Source of the DNA: Spirogloea muscicola | Lineage: Eukaryota > Streptophyta > Zygnematophyceae > Spirogloeales > Spirogloeaceae | DNA length: 41,168 nucleotides | Reading direction: 5' to 3' | NCBI GenBank assembly: GCA_009602725.1 | Contig: WELB01000247.1 | Location: 45,025 to 86,192 of the forward strand | The notes under the pieces: generated by a model | What the model saw: only the letters and a program-made list of their open reading frames with translations | The model's database searches: none | What the model was told of the DNA's origin: nothing | Shown here: positions 9,861-23,622 of the stretch, piece after piece | How positions within the stretch are numbered: position 1 is the first letter of the stretch | How the letters are laid out: each line of letters starts with the position of its first letter | Program-made: the position numbers and the translations under genes

Positions 9861-12800
9861 TCAGGCACGGAGACAAGCGCTGAGGTTCGGCTGGTATGGT
9901 GCTTCTCGAAGCTTCGCTTGGAATTTCAACGTTTGTTGCATGCTAGTCCTACTGCTAGCAAGCAGCAAGTACGTTGCTGGAATTATCGGTGCTGGGCAAC
10001 CAGGACAAGTATATGATACTTACCTCTTTGGACGATCTTTGAGTTGGTCATCCTTGTCCGCAGCCGCCAGGGGCTGCCTTTGTCCATCATGCTTTGGCCC
10101 CACTGACCCTTCCATATCAGATGGTTGAGTCCCAGACTGCGCAGCAATCTTGGCCTTCCATGCTGTTGATTGTTCTGAATGCTGTTCTGCTGTCTCGGTA
10201 GCCCGTGCACTTCCTCCTGCGCCTGTTTGAGGGACGACGGGCACCTGCAGGGGCCACCTGAGCTCACTTGCAGGCTGCGTACCCCAGTCTCCAGTCTGCC
10301 CTGGCTGCCGAGGTGACACGGCCTCATTATCAGGTGGCTGCAGCACGGGCGAGCCCAGAGGTATGGGAGTCTGCTGACAAGCAGGCTGCTCAAGATGGAC
10401 AGCCACGCCAAGTCTGGTGGAGGCCTCCAATTGGGCGCAATCCCTGTCTGACTGCTGACAATCGATCTCACGATCTGTGTGCTTCTTCCTGCTGGCGGCA
10501 AGGCCCAAGTGGCTCAACCCTTCCTTGGCAATCTCGGCAGCAAGCGCCAACGACTTGGCTTGCACAATTGCTTTGAAAGTCCTGAGTTGAACAAGGACGT
10601 CGTCTGGGGCCCTTGGCAAGCGTACCCAGCTGGCCTTCTTGTGTGCCACGTCCCTGGCTTTGCCTGAGCACACAGCCAGACAGTACCTGCTTGGACAAAG
10701 GGGATCTTGAGTCACCAGTCATAAGACTATAGAAGGTCAGCAAAAGCATGGAGCTTCCATCTGATTTCATAGTACATGACGAAAGGTGCAGATGTCAGGT
10801 GCAGAGGCTCAAGTCAAATGGCAGGACCCTTTATGTCAAACATGCAATTTGTCTACCTGACCGCATGAGCACGGTTTCTTGGGATGTTAAGAGGGCGAAT
10901 GTCAAGCAGTGGCCCATATCTGGTCAGCGCATCCGCCAACGCCTGTGGGTCTCCTTCAATCGACCTCCTCATGTTGTCGACAGTGACTCCTAGTAGACCC
11001 TGGAGGATCAACCACCTAGAGTGGCAGTGTCATGAGGAGGAAAACGCCTGTCCTTGCAAAATATAAGTCAAGACTGCTCCATGTGGAGATCATAGGCCTA
11101 GCAGAGCAGGCTCAGGTATGGTCCTGCTCCGTGCTTGTTTTATCCTACTCTTGAGGCATTGAAAATTCACATCAACATCACCTCCATATATTTGCCCATG
11201 GGGCCAGTAGCTTGTAAGATTTCATCCTCGTCCTTCGCTAGCACCTGTCATTAAAACAGCGCAGAGAGGTCAGCAGGTACTTGCACTTTCACATGTTGTT
11301 TGTGATATAAGAAGCACCTAGCACTTCAAGATAATGTCAGAAGCATACACTGGCACATGTGCAACAAGCATATTGTCCTCAAAAAGCAGAGGCTCCGCAT
11401 TGCATGCCTTGTCATCAAGTAACGATGGCTTTTCTTGGGTCATAAGATGTAGAGAAACTTTACTTGCTGATGGCAGACAGGTTTTCTTGTGCCAGATTGA
11501 CCAATGCCGTCTTTCCCCCGGGCTGAAGCATGCCGGCCAGCAGCCACAAGGTCCACGATCAGGGGTTCACTACCTCGCGACATTGAGGGCGCCTGGTGCA
11601 ACATTGAGCCGTTTCCATCCTCAGGCTGTGCAATTGGAGTCGGGGTGCCACTTATTCTGTCTGTGTGCAGGAACTTCTTCACTTGTCCACGACCTACATG
11701 CTCAGAGGCCACCATTGCCTGTAGCGGCTCGTTGGCAGTGTTGCAGAAGGGTAGTACTGGAGAGCTTTGATGCCAATCAGCAACACTAATTCTTGCTGAT
11801 GTATGATCTGGCCACGCTTGGTCATTTGCAAGGAGGTGCGCTGCCGCTTCCTCATGTGACTGGCCGCATGACTGATTACTGATTCCCAGATTGACAAACG
11901 TTGGCAATGTCCCGGTCGAGTCATGTACAGTAGCAACAGTCTCGCTTGGTCCTCCTTTCCTGCCCAGCTCACTTGGGCTCTCCACAATCTCGAGCTCCGA
12001 TTTGTCGTGCCCTTGGAGGCGTGAGTCATTGATAAGATCTATCTGCAGAAGCTCTTTAACACTGGGTGACTGCACTGCAGGTTGTAACTCTCCTACTCCA
12101 GCTTTGCGCTGCTCCCTTGCTCGCAGGATGAGGCTCTGTACCCTGTTCACCATAGCTGCTGAGTCTGGGGTGTGATCGTCACTCCTTGTGTCACACCTGC
12201 CAAATAGGTCCTCCAGTTGGAGCATGATCATGGCTAGATTATCCCGGTGGTCATCTCTGTCATGTGAGACTTCTGAGCGCAACCCTTGTGGCTCACCACA
12301 GTGGCATCTGCTTGCTAACTTCTCTCGAAGGTCCTCCAGCAGCTTCGCCTGGCTTATGACCTGTTGTCGGTATGTCTGACAACCAGCACATAAGAGCTCT
12401 TAGCATCAGACGTAATTCTCTGCCGTATCTATATTCGTGCGCCTATCAGAAGCTTCACCATGTCCTACCGCCTGAGCCTCCAGCAGACCTGATTGCTCCA
12501 TGGCAAGGAAAGAAGAAATACCTCAATCTGCATTGCAGAGTTGGCTTGCTCCTGAGTCAACTCCTCTTCGTATCTCCTTCTCTCCTTCTGCAGGGTCTCT
12601 GTTGTATTGCTCGTTGGCGCTTCCTGGCTCCTCTTGTCGTGGCAAGAGCACTCTTTGCCAACCACCCCTAGTCCGTCCTTACTGTGTATTGGGCTGCTTT
12701 TCTGATAGACGTGCAGCTCAGATCTAATACTACTCTCAACTTCGTTCTCCTCTTGTGGATGGAAGCTGGTGTATCCTTCTGCACTGACTGTTGACTTCCC

Positions 12801-15800
12801 ATTGAGGAGTTGTATGGGTACACGCTGCTCTCTCTGGAGTTGGGAGCCTGTGGTCTTTGATCTTCTGGCATTGCTTCTTCCTCCATCGTGCGAGTGACTA
12901 TTGGCCTGCTCTTCGCTCTCACTCTCCCTGGTGCCCCGCTTACTGTTGACTGCATGCTTCTCATCCCAAAGTCCTCCACTCAGTGTGGCCTGACTGAAGG
13001 TGCTAACACTGCTCTTTGAAGGAGTTCTTGAGTCTTCAGCAGCTTTGCTTGGTATACTCGTCATGGAAAGTTGCTCATTACCTTCACCTCCATGTACCTG
13101 CACACAACATTGGAGGATGACCCCATCAATCACCAATAGAGGAGTACGTATATCTACACTTGGCGTCTAGCACCATCTGCTCAACGTTGCTATAAGACAG
13201 AGGCTTCCAAAACGAAAGGCAACTTCAACCCTGCTGTGTGAAAGCTCCACAAGACTTGCTAAGCCTGAGCCATATATTCTCTTACCTGTATTGCTCTGAG
13301 AAGGCTCTGCTTTGCAAGTTCAATCTCCTCCAGCTTCTGTTTTGTCATCTGCTCACTTGAGGTGCCCAGCAAGTTGATGTGATTTACCTCAGCAAGCGAT
13401 GCTCAGCTCCTAACATGTTCATAGGCCAAGGTCTGCATTTTGCAAGTGAGCCAAAAGCCATGCAGGCGAAATGGATGGACAAGCAGGAATTATGACGACA
13501 ACACTCACATCTTCAACAGCTCTTGTCATTTCATTGTGATGCTCCATTGCTCTTTTGGCGGACTGGCGTTCCATGCTAAGGATTATCCTCTTGAGCTGCG
13601 TAACTTCCTCTTGTAAGCAGTCATTCTCCTTCTGGATTGCCAGCAGTTGCCTTTGTGATTTGAACGCTATATGTCTAGCAGTTGCAGGAGTTGCCAAGTG
13701 CTTTGTCTTGGGCTTTGGTGAGATGAAAAGCAGAGAGGGGCCTGGAACGATGTTCGTCCTGGCATCAAGGTTCTAGTATGAGGAATTTATCAAGCAATGG
13801 CAGACAATCATATGGACTTGTAGGGGCCTTCTTTCTAGAATGGGTTGGTGCACTTAAGCATACACAATCTTGAAACTGCCACAAGCTATTCATAGCACTT
13901 GCAGATATGGGTTTACACTATCTGCACGTACTAGCTGCAAATGCAGATGACTAGCATACACTTATCGACGTGGCCAAAAGAGCCCACTGCACTTGGTTAT
14001 CACCTAAGCTACAAGACTCGACATGAATCACTTTGTGAAGAAGGCCATAATTTTTCATACCGAAGGCCACAAAATAGTTTGGCATCTCGAAGCACGCCCA
14101 ATGTCTGCCTGTAATCTGCCTCGCAGGGACTGATATTCACCATCTGCACTGGTGGTGCTGTCTCAGAGGTAGCGCTCAAACAGGCCACTGGGCCTATGCT
14201 GGGAGCAAGTAAAACAGCGATTTATATCAATGCTTAGCAAGAGGCCTGCCAAGTACAGAAACTCACCAAGCTCATCCGACCTTGGCCCATGAGAGGATAT
14301 TTGAGGAGATGCGTTATCTGTAGCAGGAGAGGACGTATTGCTGTGAGCTGACTGATGTCTACAATCAATAGTAAGCCGCACGGCAACATGCACGACTTTG
14401 GCGAATGGCAGAGCACGAAAATGACATGCAGGGCTCGTGATGTCAGTGACGGCTTGAAGCTGTCAGCACAGTGCCTGCAGTTCGCACCTTGGAATCTCGA
14501 TAACTTTGAACAAGGCGCTTCTTTGATTGCAGCTGGTGCTCCATCCACTCCTGAGACAGGTGGTTCACAACGTCATCAAGTAGCGGACAACATTTGTAAT
14601 TGCCTGAAGAAGCTAGTGTGTCACATGCCACGTCTGCGAAGTACGTGCATGGAAGACCAGCTTGACGACTGCAGTCATCTGTAGTTTGAGAAGTCTAAGC
14701 CTCCGGGCGTGTACTTGCAAATAGTAGGATCAGAAGATAGTCTGAAACAAACCCTGTAACACTTTCCCAATTGAAGGAATGTATTGTTAATGAAGCTGCT
14801 CTCATCTTTGCGTGCACCCTGCAGAGACAACCTTCCTATGGTTGTCAGTAGCAGATCCTTAAGAGGCATATTCAAAGCAGGAAAGTTGCACCTGATAGGA
14901 ACTCTACGGCAGCGTGAAGGTTGAGCCAAATCCAGTGGTAAACTGGAGAGCCCATTATCAAGTTGCCAGCCAAGCTCAATCCACTGAACTTACCCTGGCC
15001 GTATCACTGTCCCTTTCAAAACCAGCAAGATCTAGGATAGTCAGCTGCCCCCGTCGTGCAGTAGTTCCACACAAGTCTCTGCCACTCAGTATTTCTGTGT
15101 TGGTCGGTAACAGTCGGATGATAACGACACAGTGAGAACGGCTGCAAGTCAAGGCCAGCGGCAGCTTCAAATGTGTCAATAAGCAAGCTTCAACATTGAG
15201 CCGGCAACAGTGCATCAACAGGCTCAGCTAACCAGGACTCATCACAGCTGTCAGCTGCAAGGTGATCCTTAAGCAAGTGGCACTCGCCTTCCCAGGACGC
15301 AACATTTTTTCAAGATCTGTCTTGATGACTTGAAAGGTACGTGACATGGATGTGGAGCAGTGCATTGCTTCATGCATGAAACATACTAGACAAGCTCTGG
15401 CACAATGATGTTGCCAAGCATTACCTACCTCGATTCTGCATTGGTCTTAGTGCCGTGCGTCTCTCTTCTGGCGTTACCGGCTCGCAGGACGTCAATAGCC
15501 ATAGCAGCACTCGTCACGCCCTCCTGAGCAACCCTCGCTTGAAGATATAAAAAAAGAGGAGAACTGTACTGTGTAGAGGTTACTTAAGTACGCTGTTCTA
15601 GTGACTGCATCCAACACGCACCGCTTGACATACCTCGTGCAGCCCATTAACCCGCATCTGCTGCTGTTCGCAATCGTCCCGCAAGGCGAGCGCCTTGGCT
15701 TGCCGCTTGTCCTGGGAGCCATCTAGCAGGTCGAAGATGCGCTCGCTCTTGCCGCGGCCCTCGGAGTAGATCTCAAACATTGAGATAAAGGTCCGCGCTT

Positions 15801-17191
15801 GACTCTTTGAGAGCGTGGCGCCAGCGCTGGCTGGACTGCAAGAAGGATCATTGCTATTGCCATCAATGAGCTGTCTGCAGGAATATGTTGTACTCATTAT
15901 ACTCAATGGTAACCCCAGACTTAATGGTAACCCCATCTAAGCTACCAGCTGCGCTAGCAAAGCCAGAGCTGCTCAGAGTCCACCGGCCTTCAACTGCTCA
16001 GCAGCAGATGAAAGCTGGCATAGAACCAGTACCAGTCAGCACGATCCAGGCTGAGGTGCTCGAAGATCATGCTGATGGCCCGTGGGAGGAGCCCGGGCTG
16101 CCGCTGCTCCTGGTCGCCCATGATGGTGTGCGTCTTGCCCGACGCGGTCATGCCGTAAGCCATGACTGTGCTGCTCTCGTCGCCGAGCAGAAGTGCGCGG
16201 ACATGCGGCGCGAGCACCTCCGCAAACACCTCATCCTGCAAAACCAACGAGGGCACTGGGGTCACAACTAGAAGGAGTGACAGCCTATGTCATCAGCTAA
16301 GTGTTGCTTAGTGCAGCTCGGCACGTCCTGAGCCAATGTTTGATCGCATGATTTTCGGAGGCGGTTGGACACCTGGCCTGCCGTCGGGCCGAAGACGCGG
16401 GCGAAGTCGGTGTACGTCTCGACCTGGGGCCTGCGGCCGCCTCCTAGCCAGCTGGCAGGCAGCCTGACCCTCACGTCGTGCGGCGGCAGGGCCTCCACAC
16501 AGGTCGCCACCGGCGGCGCCACAGGCTCACTGTCCAGCTGTGCGGCGGCGCTGTTCGGGGGGGTGCTGACGCGGGCCCCTTTCTCTGGCTCCGGGGGTGC
16601 CCTGGTGGCAGGCTGCCCTGGCGGCGGCATCCGGAGCGCGATGCTCGCGAGCGTACTGAGGATGTGTGCAGCGCCCCGCCGGATGCTGCCGCCAGCATCC
16701 CGTTCCCTCTCAGGGAGCTTGTCCGTGCCGGCCGGCTTTGGCTGACCGACCTGCGCTGGCCGCACCCGCAGGTACACCTTGATCATCTCCGACTTTGCCC
16801 TGGCCGCTGCTTCCACATTCAGGGCTGCCGCTGGGGCAGCCATCGCGCCGCTGCCTCCTGCTGGCATCGTGGTCACAGCCGTGGAAGCGGCACAGGGAGA
16901 TGCGTCCATGGAACATCGTGGAGAAGCGACTGCAGCTGCCGCCGGTGATGATGCTTCCCTGCTCCTGCTCTTGACGTGCCTGACGCGCTCCACAGCTACC
17001 GCGTCCCCTGGCTCAGCAGCCGCCTTGCGCTTCTCTCCGCTCTTAGATTGGCCACCATCTCCGTCGTCGGTGCTCATTGCCGTCGGCTGCCCTGGAGCTG
17101 CAGGTGCAAAGGAGAGCTGTATCCTGGGCGACACGGACGCCCGCACGGGCAGAGACGAGCCGCTGCAAGGCCGCAGCATGGGCCTCTCCAT
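9861..17191 (-). CDS. KIN6: Kinesin-6-like motor protein
   Basis: This is a microtubule motor with an N-terminal motor domain, closest in pattern to kinesin-6 (KIF20/KIF23; plant KIN-6). Seventeen exons fit, 5' to 3': 17191-16373, 16235-16033, 15835-15630, 15537-15429, 15141-14994, 14818-14761, 14603-14488, 14317-14267, 14161-14061, 13758-13509, 13387-13286, 13097-12522, 12375-11464, 11244-11182, 10999-10857, 10686-10024 and 9951-9861. The sum is 4611 bases (1536 residues) with every phase matching. Motifs: KVYLRVRP (about 138-145), P-loop GMTASGKTHT (301-310), switch I NAESSRSH (to about 449), switch II DLAGFERD (from 483), INNTFLQLGKC, YRDSK, and VQMVNISP near the motor end (about 604). A coiled coil follows (QKENDCLQEEVTQLKR), then a long polar tail. 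The start is the first in-frame ATG (17191); upstream sequence stays open without ATG to 17266, so an upstream exon is not excluded. The least certain junction is 14761/14603. Confidence 0.88.
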
Positions 17192-17399
17192 GGCGCCGCC
17201 TGCTGGTGGGACGCTCGTCAGCTTTGTGATCGTGCTGCGCACTTGGCGTCCCCTCTGGCATTGCACAGCATTATGGAGGTGCTGGGTGACAGGTCACATT
17301 GGCCTCGCCTTGGCGCCGCGCTTGCAGTTGGCTGGGAGGATGCCGACTTGAAGACCATGGCCCGGGAATGGCGGAGAGACGACAGTCAGCGAGAAGACA

Positions 17400-18565
<1,166 letters not shown>

Positions 18566-18913
18566 AGTACAGTAAAACCTGTCTAAGCTTATGCGGTCGG
18601 TGGGGGAGGTTCGTATAATGATACACAGGATATAACGGTACACAGATCGCACGGTCCGTCGCCCGGCCGTCGCACGGCCGTCGTACGGTCGCACGCAGTC
18701 GCACGGTCCGCCGCACGGTCCGTCCATAAAGAATGTGTGTTTTTAAGAGATATCCATAGGTATAAGCTTATGTTTTGAGGAACATATATAAAGTATGGAA
18801 ATATTGAGGATTATAAGCTTACGCTACTAAACCAACTCGGTTTGCCAGAATTTGATAACGTTATACAGGATATAAGCTAATGGAGGATAAGCTTAGACAG
18901 GTTTTACTGTACT
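18566..18913. mobile_element. pogo/Emigrant-like MITE with 26-base inverted termini
   Basis: The left end 18566-18591 and right end 18888-18913 are perfect reverse complements over 26 bases. Taking TA as the duplicated target, the element is 18570-18909 (340 bases), starting CAGTAAAACCTGTCTAAGC and ending with its reverse complement. A CAGTAAAACC terminus with TA target duplication is the pattern of pogo-type Tc1/mariner MITEs such as plant Emigrant/Lemi. There is no transposase frame, so it is non-autonomous. Inside is a GC-rich minisatellite (about 18648-18724, variants of CGCACGGTCCG) and several GGATATAA repeats. Confidence 0.85.
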
Positions 18914-19788
18914 GAACTCTTCCAGAGGGGGGAGGGGCTGTGAGTGGCCAGCCCAGAAAGAACGGACAAAGTCCATGGTGTATATAAGCCAATACACTGT
19001 TCAGGCGAATGCTAGTGCGAAGTTGGGGCTACATGCAACGCAGCCCAAAAGTCACAAGGTGCAGACAGGGAAGGCTTCTGTGATAATACTACATCGTAGC
19101 ACACAGCAACACGTTATTCACTGCTTGCTCCATGTACTGGGCACGCCTCTGGCGCCGCCTCAGGTTTTGGAGCACAACCTCGGCTGAGGACCCCATCACA
19201 GTCAAGAGCTGTGCTCGGGGCCCACATCGCTCCAGCGGCTGTCCAGGTGCAGACCTACCAGTAGAGTTGCTGGGTGGCAAATTTAAGTCCTGGCGTCTCC
19301 ATGTGTGGCGCGAACGGTGAGCCCCACAACGCATCCAGGTGAGCTTGCGGCATGCACGACCTCACTGCTGCTGTCGGATGGCAAGCCCACAGAAGTCCTC
19401 GTGCCGTCCTTGACTACAGCCCATCGCTTCCACAGCAGCTGCCTGATGTCCTGAGGAGCCCTTCTAGAAGCCGAAAGCAAAGGCGTCCACAACGTCCGAG
19501 GCTCTAATTGCGCCAGGAAGGGGAATGAAAGGCCGGCACTGCAGCAGGCATGCTGGTGACACGGGAGTCTGCGGCGGTGGGAAAGAAAGGCAAGTCAAGT
19601 ACCGACTGCAAGGGCGCGCATAAGACATGCAGGCTTTAACTGTGTGGCAAGGGTAGCAAGTTCAGCAGAAAGTCAATCAAACAGCCACACAGTAGCTGCT
19701 GCAGCTTGCTTACTGAGATCTCAACAAGCACAACACAGTCTGTGGGGCCCAGTCTGCCTTGGGAGGGCCCAGTCTGGCCCGGGTCTGA
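18914..19788. other. Intergenic region downstream of the Rab escort gene, no gene seen
   Basis: A TATATAAG motif occurs at about 18981, but no plausible plus-strand gene follows. A minus-strand peptide QDLNLPPSN at about 19260-19290 resembles the translation of a tRNA 3' half (forward strand TTTAAGTCCTGGCGTCTCCA), but no pairing 5' half was found. Nothing else is supported. Confidence 0.45.
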
Positions 19789-22700
19789 CTACAGCACATC
19801 TGCCTCGCTGCTACCTCGATGCTCTGTACTGGCAGCAGCTTCTCTTTCAGCAATCTGAGACGAGCTAGGAGTGCTGCTAGTATGTGACAACAGCTGCTCA
19901 AGGTCTCTGTCGCCGCTGCCGTCTTCATCTGCATCCTCAAGTGTGTTCCCCTCTGCCATTGGTATCTCCGCATAGAAGTTGTCCTCATTGTATAGCTTGT
20001 GATAGTGCTGTAGGACCAGGTAAAACAACGTTCGATTTACGGTCTGTTGACTTTGATATGCTTATGAAGTCAATTTTCGGTTTACAGTCTGTTGACTTTG
20101 ATATGCTTATGAAATCACAAGGCGTATGCAATGATGGCATCTCAACCTCTACAAGCGTATGTACAGGTCTGAAGCGCACCTGCTTCACTTCGTCCATGAT
20201 GTTTCCAAAGGTCAGGGATGCGTCAGGCATCCCGCAGACTTCCACATTGCCAGGCACAGTCTGCAATAAGCAACCATTGCAGACCTTTAGCAGAAAGTAG
20301 TTCCTTTCCCTGCAATGCCTTGAGAATTGCATACCTTAGGAACGATACGCATCAGGTTTGACACCTGGCTACGATGTAAGAGCCCAGAGGTGGACAGTGA
20401 GCAGGCAGTTGGTCTCATGACAGGCAGGAATTGCTGCAACAAACCTTCAGAGTCGAGCTGGAAGGCACGTCCTGGCTGAAGTAGCAGCACCACAAGAGCT
20501 CTGGCTTCTCTGGTGGTGCATATGAAGTGGGGCAACCTCCTGGGACTTCGGCCTGCTCATCTCGTGCACTGACTATTGTCTGGCTTGAATGGTCACCGCT
20601 TGGACGGCAGCCAGCCTTGTCAAAGAGCTCCTCCACTGCCCCACCCAGGATTTGCTCTGCTTCCTGTTCAGGAGAGCAAGAGCAAGACAGTTGCACAATG
20701 TACCTGCCAGACAATTCCGAAAATTGATATCAATATAGATGCTAAGCTTCTCAAGCACTAGCTCGTCATGCTTTCTGCTCAGTGGTACAAAGTGAGATTG
20801 AAGCATTTCCTTTCTAGATGCCATGTTAGGATGCAAGAGACAAATTGGCCTTTCTTCTCCACTCCGTTGGTATGCCAGTATATCTCAGGCATTGGCACTG
20901 CTATGGGAGGTATCAGCAACTCACTGGCCGCTGGGACAGATGGAGCTTGTCGAAGACAGCTGCAGGACATGTATGCAAGTCTGCTGTAGCGGCCCCAAGG
21001 CTGCCACAAGCAACAGTTTACCATCTCATTCGTACAACTCACCAGATATTGAGTTGCTAAGTTTGTGGCTCTGGACCATGACTGATGAGACTGCACATTT
21101 CATGGACGTGTCGCAACCCTCCAGATCAATCAACTGGGGAAACTGATTTCGAGACATGTGCTGATATGATGGATCCAGTTGCACAGAGGGGGCCTACCTT
21201 TGGGGGGAAAGGTGACCAGAAGAGTTGCCAGCCCCTCCTGCAAGCTCTTGTTGGTGATGCACACAGACCTGGCCACGCTTCCCCTTGAGTCCGCCTTGCT
21301 TGGGCCGCGCAGATCAGCTTGCTCCCCACTGGAGCAACTTTGAGAGTCATTGCTGGTAGATGCAGGCGCTGCCAACAAGGCCGGAAGGTACTCTGGTCCT
21401 AGTAAGACTTTTGAGCAAAGGAGTAGTTGCCCAGCTCTTGTGCGCACCCCTCTGCATTCGTGCGTCACCTGCTCAAGTGGTGCAGGCCAGGTTATATTCT
21501 ACAGACTTTCATTCAAGTGACCCGTGACATTGGGAGGCTCTGACTTGGACAGATTCTCTGCTGACAGCCCCAGATTTGAACCTGCAAATCCAATGGCATT
21601 GGCAGACAGGGGATTCTACAGATTCTCTAGTGCTCACCTTGTCAAGAAGCAAAGATGTAATGGGCCGCCTCAGCACCTATAGAAGGTACATCACAATGTT
21701 AGTCAAACCAGGCCCATAATGCAAGACATGATCCATCATTTCCGTGATCTTGACACAGTCGGTGCCCCTCTGAAGCAGGGCCCTAGTACAACTAAATGTA
21801 GTGCTCTCCTTGGCTTGGCAAGGGCATCCATCTAGGCTGTAGGTACGCACATAAGTAGCACCCTTGACGGCAGCGATGCGGCAGAAAGCCTGCGGCAGCT
21901 CCCCCTGTCCGTACAAGGGGTACAAAAACGCACTCTGCGGCTGGCCAAACCTGCAGAAAGGTCAGGATCTCGGCAGTGTGCAGCACCTTGGATATGCCCA
22001 CCGCCAACCCGACACCAGATATCTAACTCGTCAGGGGACACTCACCAGCCAGCGGCATTTGCAATGGCTGCTAAAGGGCTTGCAAGGTCGCACACTGTAC
22101 AATGCAATCGTTGGCATTGCAAGCATTGCCCTCCTTGACTATACATAGCCCCAAGTAAGTGGATTGCTGAGCTGACCGGCCCAACGAGGAGAAGTAAAGG
22201 GCCATCCTCCGCAAGCCCTCATCTGCTGATAAAATGCCTGGCCCTTGAGCTTCCTGATCCTCAGAGGCAAGAGCAATTGCATAGAGGATGAAGCTGCACC
22301 ATACATAACAAGCATCTGTTGTGAGCTAGGAGCTGTCACGAGCTGTCACGAGAGTAGTGACCAAGCTATCGCGTGTCGAGTGAAGTGTGCGAGCGAGTCA
22401 AAAGCTAAGCATTGACAAACAAAATCTTGAAGTTGGCACCAATGTGAAGTACAGATTTTCGTTTTGCAAGTCATTGCACTTTGCCAGGGCTGCTGCAAAG
22501 CTTGCATTCGTCGTACTTCTTTACAGGAAGAGGCAGTTGCTCCCTCTTCAGCAGCTCCGCAAAGGAAAGGCCAGTGCCTGCTTCTGAGAGCTGGCTGCTG
22601 CTTTCATCAAGAATACCCACACCCTCAACGTTGTGACCGGCATTATCACTGGAGCTGCTAGTTGCCAGCTTGAAGAATCGCATGAGGTGGCGCTTGTCGG

Positions 22701-23622
22701 CGGGGCTCAGGGAGCGGTCCTTGAAGATGTCGGCGCGGGATGCTGGCACCGGGCTCAGGCAACCCTCAGCCCAGAGGTAGCTCGCCTCAACCTGCTTGAA
22801 CTCGAGGTAGTTGTGTGTACCTGTGTCACAGCGTCGACGTTGGCAACCATAAGCAACCAAACTTAGAGGCAGCGGAGTTGCTCTGGAGCTTGGTCCAGAT
22901 TGCGGCCTTGGATAGATGCATTGGTGTGATGTCGTGCAGTATGAGAGCAGCATACGGAGCTTGACAGTAGTGATTACCAGACTTGATGAGGAGGTCGACG
23001 AAGGAGCCCGCATTGAAGGCCAGCTTTGGACCCGCGACGTCGAGGCTGCGGCAGCATCGCAAGGCAATGTAGCATCAGGCTCGATTGGGCAATGCAACCC
23101 AATGTCGCCTGACGTGAGGGTTTGGCTATAAGTAATACTGAACGATGGCCCACAAGGGCGGTGTGACGCTTGACCAGAACCTGTATCTGTGCGGGAGGGC
23201 CAGCTGGCCGGCAGCGGCATGCTCGTGGAAGACGACGTTGTGGTACACGGGCGCGGAGCCCGGCTGCGGCTCGAGCGGCAGCTCCTCCAGGTCCGCAGGC
23301 GCATCGGGCGCCGGTCCTGCCGCCGGCGGCGGCGCTTCGCCGCCGACGGCGGCTGGGCCACCGCCGCCGTCGTCGCCATCATCGTCGAGGCCTGCGCCGC
23401 AGTCCCGCAGCAGTCAGGCTGAGCTTATCGGCGCAAGGCAAAGCGGCGCGGGAGAACGGCGCTGGGGACGTTGCCGGGGAGTTTTGTCACCGTTAGCGGG
23501 CGCCAGGAAGCGCCGGAAGGCGTCCAGCGGCAGCGTGGCCCAGTGGCCGCCGTAGGCGGCGCGGCGGTCGAGGTGCAGGACGGCGCGGCCGGCACGTGCC
23601 GCCGCGCCGGCCACCACGGCCT
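19789..23622 (-). CDS. REP: Rab escort protein (REP/CHM, GDI superfamily), 5' end in assembly gap
   Basis: The protein presents newly made Rab GTPases to Rab geranylgeranyltransferase in the cytosol. Twelve exons are visible, 5' to 3': >23622-23491, 23391-23181, 23045-22978, 22820-22517, 22293-22177, 21950-21851, 21676-21638, 21468-21198, 21000-20925, 20703-20445, 20260-20180 and 20007-19789. Conserved blocks include AVLHLDRRAAYGGHWATLPL (FAD-fold-like N-terminus), LDVAGPKLAFNAG, VPASRADIFKDRSLSPADKR, FILYAIALASEDQE, FLYPLYGQGELPQAFCRI, VLRRPITSLLLDK, VCITNKSLQEG, FPPK, YIVQLSC, EKPELLW and MPDASLTFGNIMDEVKQ, all in family order. The usual GxGxxE start motif should lie about 10 residues upstream, inside the N run, so only some 20-25 residues are missing. 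Exon 2 carries an Asp/Gly/Pro-rich insertion. The C-terminus is acidic (EDADEDGSGDRD). Confidence 0.93.
20032..20117. repeat. 44-base tandem duplication in a REP intron
   Basis: Two adjacent copies (20032-20075 and 20076-20117) share TCTGTTGACTTTGATATGCT and flanks, differing at a few positions. They lie in the last intron of the Rab escort gene, between the splice sites at 20007 and 20180. No function is implied. Confidence 0.85.

Noticed and set aside
18979-18990. TATATAAG as a possible plus-strand TATA box
   Set aside because: No plausible gene begins downstream on the plus strand, so the match is most likely chance.
19235-19315. Possible tRNA-derived fragment (TTTAAGTCCTGGCGTCTCCA; minus peptide QDLNLPPSN)
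   Set aside because: No 5' half pairs with the presumed acceptor stem, and the B-box match is poor.
22046-22094. Candidate extra REP exon encoding DLASPLAAIANAAG
   Set aside because: Direct joining of 22177 to 21950 gives the family sequence SLGRFGQPQSAFLYPLYG in phase, so the segment is intronic.
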